Assembly: GCA_016342325.1 (NCBI GenBank)
Contig: JAEINR010000020.1
Span: forward strand, 18,886-82,885
DNA: 64,000 nucleotides
From: Desulfobacterium sp.
GTDB taxonomy: Bacteria; Desulfobacterota; Desulfobacteria; Desulfobacterales; Desulfobacteraceae
Reading direction: 5' to 3'
Below are positions 1 through 6,881 of this stretch, one piece after another (the stretch's first letter is position 1; each line of letters begins with the position of its first letter). Under the pieces are notes generated by a model, which saw only the letters and a list, made by a program, of their open reading frames with translations, was not told where the DNA came from and did not search any database. The position numbers and the translations under genes were made by a program.

Positions 1-851
1 TATTGTGCTGGATCGATAACCCGGTTGTCGATGAGCCGTGTGGTGCCGACCTTTACGGCAAGGGCCACCAGCACCGGGCCGGTGACATGGTCCACATCCG
101 CCAGGGTTTCAGGATCGCACAGGGTCACGTAATCAATGGCCGTGTGGTCAAATCCCAGGATCAGGTCGGTCACCTTGGCCCTTAGGATTGCGGCATCTTT
201 CTCACCCTCTTTAATCAGACCCTCTGCAAGCTCAAGGGAACGGGACAAACTTAAACCCGACGCTCTCTCACCGGGCGAGAGGTAGACGTTTCTCGAGCTC
301 ATGGCCAGGCCGTCGGCCTCCCTCACAATGGGGTTTCCCACGATGCGGATATTAAAGTTGAGATCTTTCACCAGCTGCCGGATCACCTGGAGCTGCTGAA
401 AGTCCTTGGCCCCGAACACCGCCACTTCGGGACGTACGATGTTGAACAGCTTGGTCACCACGGTGGCCACCCCACCAAAATGAACGGGCCGATTCAGTCC
501 GCAAAGATGCAGGGGGAGGGAAGCAAGCGCCACACTTGTCTGGAACCCTGCAGGATAGATCTCCTCCCTTTGGGGGGCAAACACCACCGACGCCCCTTTT
601 TCCTCAGCCAGCTTGAAATCCCGGTCAAGATCCATGGGATAGGCGTCAAGGTCCTCGTTCTCGCCAAACTGGGTGGGATTGACAAAGAGGCTCACCACCA
701 GATGGTCACACATGGCCTTGGCTGTCTCCATGAGACCCAGGTGCCCCTGGTGAAAATACCCCATGGTGGGAACAAGTCCCACGGTTTCCCCCCGTAGCTG
801 TACGGTTTCAGACCAGTTCTGCATCTCTTCTACTGTTTTTATCACCTTCAT
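1..851 (-). CDS. panC: Pantothenate synthetase, 3' end outside the window
   Basis: Pantoate--beta-alanine ligase joins pantoate and beta-alanine with ATP to make pantothenate, the precursor of CoA, in the cytoplasm. Reading leftwards from an ATG at 851, the protein begins MKVIKTVEEMQNWSE. It carries the family's first nucleotide-binding signature (LVPTMGYFHQGHLGL, near residue 30), FVNPTQF, a VFGAKDFQQL segment and MSSRNVYLS. These are the usual PanC landmarks in the usual order. The gene runs off the left edge, so the last residues are missing. An AAGGAAGAG Shine-Dalgarno lies 7 nt upstream of the ATG. The start overlaps the 3' end of the upstream kinase gene by 44 bp, which suggests translational coupling. 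Confidence 0.93.
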   Translation of the reverse strand, partial: MKVIKTVEEMQNWSETVQLRGETVGLVPTMGYFHQGHLGLMETAKAMCDHLVVSLFVNPTQFGENEDLDAYPMDLDRDFKLAEEKGASVVFAPQREEIYPAGFQTSVALASLPLHLCGLNRPVHFGGVATVVTKLFNIVRPEVAVFGAKDFQQLQVIRQLVKDLNFNIRIVGNPIVREADGLAMSSRNVYLSPGERASGLSLSRSLELAEGLIKEGEKDAAILRAKVTDLILGFDHTAIDYVTLCDPETLADVDHVTGPVLVALAVKVGTTRLIDNRVIDPAQ

Positions 852-2952
852 TGCTCAACTCTTCCTTTATTGCTTTTCCCATGTCAACAACAGTATAGGG
901 CTTCTGAATAAAGCTCCCGGCCCCAAGCTTTTGGATCTCGACAACATCACACTTTTTTGCATACCCGCTGGCAACCACCGCCCGTAAGTCCGGCGCAATT
1001 TTCTTCATCTCCCTGTAGGTGGTAAACCCTCCTATGCCAGAATCCATGGTCATGTCAAGCACAACCAGGTCGACCCTGTTTTTTTCCATGAACGCCAGGG
1101 CCCCAGGGCCGCTTTCCACCGCATGGCTCTCATACCCGAGAAGATCGAGGATGCGGCAGGCGATCTCCCGCTGGGCAGGCAAGCCATCCACCACCAGGAC
1201 CTTCTGGCCCGTTCCCATGATCTCATCCATGGAGACCTCTTTTGGGTTTTCAGCAACCCCCAGCCCCACCGAGGGAAAAAAAAGATCAAAGCGCGTTCCA
1301 TTGGCATTGGAAGTGATATCCACATACCCGCCATGGTCCTGGACCGTGTTCCACACAATGGTCAGACCCAGGCCGGTGCCGCTTCTTCCCATCACCTTTT
1401 TCGAGTAAAAGGGCTCAAAGATCTTCTTAAGGGCGCTCGCCTCAATACCCCAGCCGTTGTCACAAACAGTGACCACGGTGTACTCACCGCATTTCACGCT
1501 CCCATACCCGTGTACCGGCGCGTTAAGGATTTGATTGGCCGTGGTGATCGAAACCCGGCCGTCAAGCTTGTCCGCCACCTCTTCCACGGCATTGATCACA
1601 AGGTTCATGAGGCTCTTTTCCATGTGAACGTAGGAGGCCCTGACATTCAACAGCCCAGGGTCCAGGGCCACGACCATCTCCACATGGGGATGCAAGGCCT
1701 CAAACCGCTTGTATTCCCGAGAGTCCATAAAATTTTCCACCACCCGGTTGATGTTGATCACCTCAAGTTCGGCAGAGCTGCCCCTGGAGATGGTGAGAAG
1801 ATCGCTCACAATGTCGGCGGCCTTGCGACCCGACTCCTTGATGGTGTTGAGTCCCTTTCTCATCGGTTCATCCAGGGTCTCCCCCATGAGAAGGATCTCG
1901 GGATAGGTGGCAATACCCGACAGGATATTGTTCAGATCATGGGCCACCCCGCTGGACAAGAGCCCCAGGGCCTCCATCTTCTCAGCCCGGAACAACCGTT
2001 CCCGCAAGGCATCCTGCTTGGCCTCCAGCCGCTTTCGCGGGGTGATGTTACGGATGGATCCCTGGAACAATCTGTTGCCCCCCGGGTCATGGATCCGGGT
2101 GCCGGTCACCTCCACATCGATCCGTGTGCCGTCCCTGTGCAGCATCACCGACTCAATACTCAAATGCTCCTTTTTTTCGGGACTCCCCCGGACAAACCGG
2201 TCATAGGCCTCAATCTCGTCCCAGGGAAGATGGTCCTTGACTGAACTGCCGATATACTCCTCCTGACAATACCCGAACATGGACTGAACACAGGGGCTGA
2301 CATAGATGAACCGCATCTCCCGGTCCAGAAGCCAGATCAGATCAACGGTATTGTCCGCAAGCAGCCTGAACTTCTTTCCGGACTCATCAATGGCCCGGAC
2401 CAGCACGGCAAGGATGAGTGTCAGCACAACATTGAGGAAAACGGACGACACTAGAATAACGAACCAATCCGTAAGTCCGAGGGAATGCATATTGGGCAGA
2501 ACGATATGGCCGCGGTAGTGGAGAAATCCCGCCCCAAACAGGGTAACGGCATTCATGGCCAGGGTGATCACCCCGCCCTTCACCCCGGTGAAGATCCCGG
2601 CAAAGACAGAAAAGCATAAGAGGTAGAGCCGTGCATTACCGACCATGCCCGTGGTAAGCAGGGTAAACAGCCCCATGAAATAAAAAAAGAACAGCCCGGC
2701 CCTGACCCTGAATTTAAATGGAATGCGTGGGAACAGGATAAAGGCAATCACATAGAAATAAACACCGGTGAAGACAGAAACCTTGAGCCAATCCTGGAGT
2801 TGCACCGCATGGGTCACGCCCGTGAGATAGGGCACGAACCCCAGGATCACCAGGGAGAGAAGCAGCAAAAAAAACATCCGCTCTTTCCAGAAGAGGAGGA
2901 AATCCCCGGTTTCATCGGTGGAGACATTCTGCTTGATCAGTCGAAAAATCAT
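808..2952 (-). CDS. Membrane-bound hybrid sensor histidine kinase (PAS-HisKA-HATPase-REC)
   Basis: This 714-residue protein should sense a signal, autophosphorylate and pass phosphate to its own receiver. Residues 25-190 hold about six hydrophobic segments. A PAS domain covers about 192-305. The HisKA H-box (GVAHDLNNIL) puts the phospho-acceptor at His338. The HATPase domain has its N-box near Asn454, the DNGWG motif near 498 and GTGLGL near 526. The C-terminal receiver (about 583-695) keeps the phospho-acceptor Asp633, Ser662 and Lys684. Its acidic pair at 589-590 is Asp-Gly instead of Asp-Asp/Glu, which may weaken metal binding. The ligand is unknown. The start used is the second of two duplicated start regions. 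Downstream panC overlaps its 3' end. Confidence 0.9.
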   Translation of the reverse strand: MIFRLIKQNVSTDETGDFLLFWKERMFFLLLLSLVILGFVPYLTGVTHAVQLQDWLKVSVFTGVYFYVIAFILFPRIPFKFRVRAGLFFFYFMGLFTLLTTGMVGNARLYLLCFSVFAGIFTGVKGGVITLAMNAVTLFGAGFLHYRGHIVLPNMHSLGLTDWFVILVSSVFLNVVLTLILAVLVRAIDESGKKFRLLADNTVDLIWLLDREMRFIYVSPCVQSMFGYCQEEYIGSSVKDHLPWDEIEAYDRFVRGSPEKKEHLSIESVMLHRDGTRIDVEVTGTRIHDPGGNRLFQGSIRNITPRKRLEAKQDALRERLFRAEKMEALGLLSSGVAHDLNNILSGIATYPEILLMGETLDEPMRKGLNTIKESGRKAADIVSDLLTISRGSSAELEVININRVVENFMDSREYKRFEALHPHVEMVVALDPGLLNVRASYVHMEKSLMNLVINAVEEVADKLDGRVSITTANQILNAPVHGYGSVKCGEYTVVTVCDNGWGIEASALKKIFEPFYSKKVMGRSGTGLGLTIVWNTVQDHGGYVDITSNANGTRFDLFFPSVGLGVAENPKEVSMDEIMGTGQKVLVVDGLPAQREIACRILDLLGYESHAVESGPGALAFMEKNRVDLVVLDMTMDSGIGGFTTYREMKKIAPDLRAVVASGYAKKCDVVEIQKLGAGSFIQKPYTVVDMGKAIKEELSNEGDKNSRRDAELV

Positions 2953-3003
2953 TCTAACGCTCCCTATGCTTGATCAGCCGAAAAATCATTCTAACGCTCC
3001 CTA
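2930..3003. repeat. 37-bp tandem duplication at the kinase start
   Basis: Two adjacent 37-bp copies (2930-2966 and 2967-3003) differ at a single base (T at 2941, C at 2978). Each carries a Shine-Dalgarno, an ATG and the first eight codons of the kinase gene on the minus strand. The near identity suggests a recent duplication. Confidence 0.9.
2954..2989 (-). CDS. Possible 11-codon upstream minicistron of the kinase gene
   Basis: A 37-bp tandem duplication copied the kinase's Shine-Dalgarno and first codons. The upstream copy starts at ATG 2989 behind the same GGGAGCG signal and reads MIFRLIKHRER. It ends in TAG one base before the kinase ATG at 2952, because the 37-bp shift is out of frame. 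If translated, it would deliver terminating ribosomes directly onto the kinase start. No function of the peptide itself is implied. Confidence 0.35.
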   Translation of the reverse strand: MIFRLIKHRER

Positions 3004-3119
3004 GGTTCCGGATCCAAGGGCAAGACAAACATCCGCCCCATGGACGAAGGAACGCCCACGACCCACAATTTCAAACAAAGAGATTTGACTAATTCACCAA
3101 TTGCCGATATTGATTCCTC

Positions 3120-3240
3120 ATCGCTTGACATCCTCCCCTCCCTGAAGAGAAAGGGATTCCTTGGGAGCCCTAAATGGGCTCCAGGATTGGTACTTGATCG
3201 TTCGTTCCCAATGGTTCCTGCGTCGTCAAGTGACTAATGT
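3120..3240 (-). ncRNA. Candidate omega RNA (reRNA) at the tnpB 3' end
   Basis: TnpB proteins are known to use a guide RNA transcribed from the 3' part of tnpB through the element's right end. The expected place here is the minus strand from about 3240 to 3120. It holds a hairpin at 3164-3182 and a second weak hairpin at about 3133-3158, and would end in a guide copied from flanking DNA just left of about 3125. This is position and structure only; no boundary can be fixed from the sequence. Confidence 0.35.
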
Positions 3241-4414
3241 CATCTCTCAACAGGCTGTTACGGTGTGCCCCACCGCCATATTTTTTAATTCCCCGGCCCC
3301 TGATGTTTATTGCGGCCACATAATCGGCATTAGCCGTGTATCCGCATTCAGTGCACTGAAACAGGGCCTGGGTCTTTCTATTATCACCAGAGATATGGCT
3401 ACATTCAGGACAAGTCCGGGATGTATTCTTTGGGTCTACCTGAAGGAAAATTCCTCCAGACCAGGCCTGTTTATATTCCAACATCCGAAGAAATGCACTC
3501 CAACCCTGGTCCAGAATACTTTTATTCAAGCCAGCCTTGGCTTTTACATTCTTCCCGGGTTTTTCCATGGTACCTTTAGCCGATGAGGACATATTTTTAA
3601 TTTTTAAGGCCTCAGCCACAATCATTGCGTGGTTTTTGCTCATGACCGTGGAAACCTTTTGAAGAAAATCATTCCTGGCATTGGCTATTTTAATGTAAAG
3701 TTTGGAGATGACCTGTTTCTGTTTTTTCCAGTTATTTGAAAATTTCACTTTCCTTGATAGGATCTTTTGTGCTTGGGCAAGTTTATCTTGGAGTCTTTTA
3801 AAACTGTTTAAAGGGTTTGTATATTCTCCATTAGACAAGGTAACAAACCGCTTTACCCCCATATCGATACCAATAGCATCAAGCACTGGCCGTACTGGAT
3901 CTGTGACCTCCTGTTCGGTTTGAATTGATACAAACCAATGGGGGCCCTTCCTGGAGACAGTTGCATTTTTCAATGTACCTTCCAGGTCCCGGCTTTTGCA
4001 AAAACAAATCCATCCGATTTTAGGAAGGAAAATCAGGTTCCCTTGAAGTTTAAATCCCTGGGGATACCGGTATGAATCATTCAATCCTTTTTTCTTAAAC
4101 ACTGGGAACCGCTTATTAAATTGTTTTGTATCAAATGCATCTTTTAAGGCCCGATCCAGGTGTTTTAAAGTCTGCTGCAAGGATTGGGATGGAGCTATTT
4201 TTAAAAATTCGGTTTTTTCATCCTTTTTCCATTGCACCAGACAGGAGGCCAGGTGTCCATAGGGCAAAATCTTCTTTTCCTGATCAAGGGATTCTTTTTG
4301 CAAAGCCAGAGCTCTGTTCCAGACAAAACGATTGCATCCGGAAAATTGAAATAGCAACCGTTCCATTTCTACATTGGTCTTAAGTCTGAATTTATAAGCT
4401 TTGCGAATGATCAT
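3170..4414 (-). CDS. tnpB: TnpB (IS200/IS605 OrfB), RNA-guided nuclease family
   Basis: At 414 residues this is a full-length TnpB. The family is an ancestor of Cas12; characterized members cut DNA next to a transposon-specific motif using an RNA guide. The three RuvC acidic residues are present: Asp184 in IGIDMGV, Glu268 in MIVAEAL and Asp364 in NADYVAAIN. A four-cysteine zinc finger lies between the last two motifs (CPEC at 335-338, CTEC at 354-357). The N-terminal region (MIIRKAYKFRL) is typical. No internal stop or frameshift is seen. Its partner tnpA is a pseudogene, so tnpB has outlived the transposase or is now kept as a stand-alone nuclease. Confidence 0.93.
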   Translation of the reverse strand: MIIRKAYKFRLKTNVEMERLLFQFSGCNRFVWNRALALQKESLDQEKKILPYGHLASCLVQWKKDEKTEFLKIAPSQSLQQTLKHLDRALKDAFDTKQFNKRFPVFKKKGLNDSYRYPQGFKLQGNLIFLPKIGWICFCKSRDLEGTLKNATVSRKGPHWFVSIQTEQEVTDPVRPVLDAIGIDMGVKRFVTLSNGEYTNPLNSFKRLQDKLAQAQKILSRKVKFSNNWKKQKQVISKLYIKIANARNDFLQKVSTVMSKNHAMIVAEALKIKNMSSSAKGTMEKPGKNVKAKAGLNKSILDQGWSAFLRMLEYKQAWSGGIFLQVDPKNTSRTCPECSHISGDNRKTQALFQCTECGYTANADYVAAINIRGRGIKKYGGGAHRNSLLRDDISHLTTQEPLGTNDQVPILEPI

Positions 4415-4453
4415 GCCTTGATGATATAATTGGTCCTATGCTACAGTCAAGGC

Positions 4454-4853
4454 ATGACTAAAAATACTGGTATACGAACCGGCAGGCACTGTGTTTTTAA
4501 TATGCATGTTCACCTGGTCTTTGTGCCTAAGTACCGGAAAAAAATTTTTATCCAAGATGCGCTTTCTGCCCTGTAAAAAATATTTTTCCATGTCCTGAAC
4601 CAATTTGAGGCTGAGCTGATAGAGTTTAACGGTGAGAGTGATCATGTCCATTTATTGGTGAATTACCCACCTAAGACAACTGTCTCCAAAATGGTAAATA
4701 GCCTTAAAGGCGTTTCTTCCAGGAAATTAAGGCAGCATATGCCGGAACTGGAAAAGAGTTATTGGAAAGGAGGATTTTGGTCCCCATCCTAATTTTGCCG
4801 GTTCGTGCAGGGGCGCCCCCATAGATCTGATAAACCGATTAAAACTTCAAGGA
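4454..4853 (+). pseudogene. tnpA: tnpA remnant, IS200-type Y1 (HUH) transposase
   Basis: The reading starts MTKNTGIRTGRHCVFNMHVH, a normal TnpA N-terminus. It then meets an in-frame TAA at codon 41 (4574-4576). Past the stop the same frame continues with the HUH motif (DHVHLLV) and the conserved YWKGGFWSPS segment. It then meets a second lesion at 4790-4796, where one extra base turns the expected Ser-Tyr-Phe-Ala into Ser-stop. In the restored frame the family C-terminus follows (YFAGSCRGAPIDLINR). The helix that should carry the catalytic tyrosine reads LKLQG without a tyrosine. At least three inactivating changes are thus visible, and the gene is dead. Confidence 0.88.
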
Positions 4854-4859
4854 GTTTCA

Positions 4860-5438
4860 ATGGAAACCATTCTACCGACCCGCCAAGAAGCGTTTCATCT
4901 TTTAAAGGAATTCAACACATCCGACAGCCTGATCCGCCACGGCCTCTCCGTGGAAGGGGTCATGGGGCATTTTGCTGAAAAATTCGGGGAAGACAAGGAG
5001 AAGTGGCAGGTGATCGGCCTTGTCCATGACCTGGATTACGAACAATACCCGGACCAGCACTGCAAAAAATCAAGGGAAATCCTCATGGAGCGGAACTGGC
5101 CGGAGAGCTATATCAGGGCGGTGGAAAGCCACGGCTGGGGACTCTGCTCAGATGTCAAACCCGAATCCCTCCTTGAAAAGACCCTCTATGCCGTGGACGA
5201 GCTCACAGGCCTCATTACCAGCGCATGCCTGGTGCGGCCCACACGGAGCGTCCTGGACATCAAGGTCAAGTCCGTTAACAAGAAATGGAAGGATAAAAGC
5301 TTTGCCGCCGGCGTCGACCGGACAGTGATCGACCGGGGGGCGGAAATGCTGGGTATGGAGCGCACCGACCTGATCACCGAGACCATCCTTGGCATGAGAA
5401 CGGTGGCCGAGGCCATCGGCCTCAAGGGCACCCTGTAA
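4860..5438 (+). CDS. HD-superfamily hydrolase (COG2316-like)
   Basis: This 192-residue cytoplasmic protein resembles the small stand-alone HD hydrolases of the COG2316 type. The HD pair lies in GLVHDLDYEQYPDQH (about residues 54-68), preceded by the first metal-binding histidine in DSLIRHGLSVEGVM (about 24-37). A conserved SHGW/DELTGLI segment follows, also normal for the group. The metal-dependent phosphohydrolase activity is inferred from the fold; the substrate is unknown. The AAGGAG Shine-Dalgarno at 4848-4853 falls inside the tail of the tnpA remnant, so the insertion now seems to supply the ribosome binding site. Confidence 0.8.
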   Translation: METILPTRQEAFHLLKEFNTSDSLIRHGLSVEGVMGHFAEKFGEDKEKWQVIGLVHDLDYEQYPDQHCKKSREILMERNWPESYIRAVESHGWGLCSDVKPESLLEKTLYAVDELTGLITSACLVRPTRSVLDIKVKSVNKKWKDKSFAAGVDRTVIDRGAEMLGMERTDLITETILGMRTVAEAIGLKGTL

Positions 5439-5553
5439 CCGCGTCAGAAAACCGTCACGGGCCCGGCAGGTTTTACCCACTCTGCCGGGCCTGCCCCGTA
5501 CAAAAAAGAAAATAGCCTTGAAATCATTGACATTTTAACATCTCTCAAAATGT

Positions 5554-5570
5554 TTGGCACCATAGTTGCA
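5554..5570 (+). promoter_or_regulatory. Sigma-54 (-24/-12) promoter of the GGDEF gene
   Basis: TTGGCAC at 5554-5560 and TTGCA at 5566-5570 match the RpoN consensus, with exactly 10 bp between the invariant GG and GC. Transcription would begin near 5581, giving a leader of about 33 nt before the ATG at 5614. A sigma-54 activator (bEBP) would be required. None is encoded nearby. Confidence 0.7.
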
Positions 5571-5613
5571 AAGTTCCAGATTCAAACGATCTTCTACTTT
5601 GAAAGGATTTGCT

Positions 5614-6699
5614 ATGAAGGGTGCACTCAACAAACTATCCAGCTCGGTTTCAACTCTGTTATCCGCTTTCTTTGGAACGGCTGCCAGACAATCGGACCAC
5701 CGTCGGTTGACCCAGTACATCGTGACGCTCAACCAGAAAGAAAATCCCGAAGAGATCATCTCCGAAGCCTCCCTCTGCCTCAAGGATATCCTTGACTACA
5801 GGCTCTTTGCCTTTGTCATTAAAACAGAAAACGGCATCGATGTGTGGCTCGACCCCCGAATGTACAAGAAATCCCTTGAGTCGGTGATCATCAAAGACTT
5901 TTCCATCACTGCCACCGCCGACATCAACTATATGAACCACCAGTTTCACTCGGATGAAGCAGAGTGGGAGTACAGTCTGGAGAACCTGACCTCCTACGAT
6001 CTCATGGAAAAGAACTACCAGGCAAAGATCTACATGCTGCCCAACCGCACCTTGCTCAATTACCACGACGAGATTGTCAACATCATCCTCAAGAGCACGG
6101 GGAACTCCATTTCAAGGCAGATGAACATCGCCCGGCTTACCGACGCCGCAGCCATAGATCCCCTCACCGGATGCTATAACCGACGGGAGTTTGAAAGCCA
6201 GATCCAACGAAGCGTGGCCGATGCCACCCGGCACAAAAAGCCCCTCAGCGTCTTCATGTTTGACATCGACCATTTCAAGGCGGTGAACGACACCTATGGC
6301 CATCCCGCAGGAGACAAGGTGTTGAAGGAGATCGCCGCACTGGTGAACCATAACATGAGACGGGGAGACACCCTTTCACGCTACGGCGGGGAAGAGTTCA
6401 TCGCGATCCTGCCGGAAACCAACAAGCAGAAGGCAATGGAGCTGGCAGACCGGCTCAGGTATAAAATCGAAACCCGGGAAATTGAAACAAACAAGGGGTT
6501 GGTCCGGGTAACAGCCAGTTTCGGGGTGGCCCAGCTCAATCACCATTCAGAGGGATCACGGCTGATCCAGGATGCGGACTGCATGCTCTACAAGGCAAAA
6601 CGCAACGGCAGGAACACAGTCATGCCCGGCCTGATCAAGATCTGCCCCCCCAAAGCGTCAAGTACGCCAAGTGCAAAGATAGTGTGCACCAACGGTTGA
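5614..6699 (+). CDS. Diguanylate cyclase (GGDEF domain)
   Basis: The 361-residue protein ends in a GGDEF domain that should make cyclic di-GMP from two GTP. The catalytic signature is GGEEF (258-262), an active variant. It is preceded by DPLTGCYNRREF (182-193) and DIDHFKAVNDTYGHPAGD (217-234). An RRGD inhibitory site (249-252) lies five residues before GGEEF, so product inhibition is expected. Residues 30-160 form an N-terminal domain without membrane segments that I do not recognise; it may be GAF-like and sensory. The ATG at 5614 was chosen because GAAAGGA lies just upstream. An ATG 48 bp earlier has no such signal and would sit too close to the predicted sigma-54 start site. Confidence 0.9.
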   Translation: MKGALNKLSSSVSTLLSAFFGTAARQSDHRRLTQYIVTLNQKENPEEIISEASLCLKDILDYRLFAFVIKTENGIDVWLDPRMYKKSLESVIIKDFSITATADINYMNHQFHSDEAEWEYSLENLTSYDLMEKNYQAKIYMLPNRTLLNYHDEIVNIILKSTGNSISRQMNIARLTDAAAIDPLTGCYNRREFESQIQRSVADATRHKKPLSVFMFDIDHFKAVNDTYGHPAGDKVLKEIAALVNHNMRRGDTLSRYGGEEFIAILPETNKQKAMELADRLRYKIETREIETNKGLVRVTASFGVAQLNHHSEGSRLIQDADCMLYKAKRNGRNTVMPGLIKICPPKASSTPSAKIVCTNG

Positions 6700-6724
6700 T
6701 CAAATCAAATTATTTTTTACGTTC

Positions 6725-6753
6725 TTGACATCCCAGGTCGCCATGGTTTAGTT
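6725..6753 (+). promoter_or_regulatory. Putative sigma-70 promoter upstream of cheA
   Basis: TTGACA at 6725-6730 is followed after 17 bp by TTAGTT at 6748-6753. The leader to the cheA ATG would be about 120 nt. The -35 is perfect and the -10 weak. The 182-bp gap (6700-6881) holds nothing else I can identify. Confidence 0.45.
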
Positions 6754-6881
6754 TAGGAAGAACGGAATGCCCTATCGCATTCCATCTTTCGTCACCACCG
6801 AACTTTTCGCAAAAAAAGCACCATCACTGGAATCAAAAAGCATATTCCTGCACCATTCAACCTGAACCTGGGGTAAGGATT

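Larger units (their letters stand above)
3120..4853. mobile_element. Decayed IS200/IS605-family element
   Basis: The element has tnpB on the minus strand and tnpA on the plus strand, divergently arranged as in IS605/IS608. Its left side, 3' of tnpB, carries the end type common in this family: a TTGACATCCTCCCC-like stretch at 3125-3138, then a GGAGCCC/GGGCTCC hairpin at 3164-3182. tnpA is broken, and no subterminal end hairpin remains beyond its 3' end, because the next gene begins at once. The element should therefore not move on its own. The DNA is visibly more AT-rich than its surroundings. Exact borders are estimates. Confidence 0.75.

Noticed and set aside
1123..2244. Plus-strand open frame of 373 codons
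   Set aside because: It is antisense to the hybrid kinase, whose domains are clear. No motif or ribosome binding site is present.
4436..4651. Minus-strand 71-residue open frame beside tnpB
   Set aside because: It is antisense to the tnpA remnant, which shows clear transposase motifs on the plus strand.
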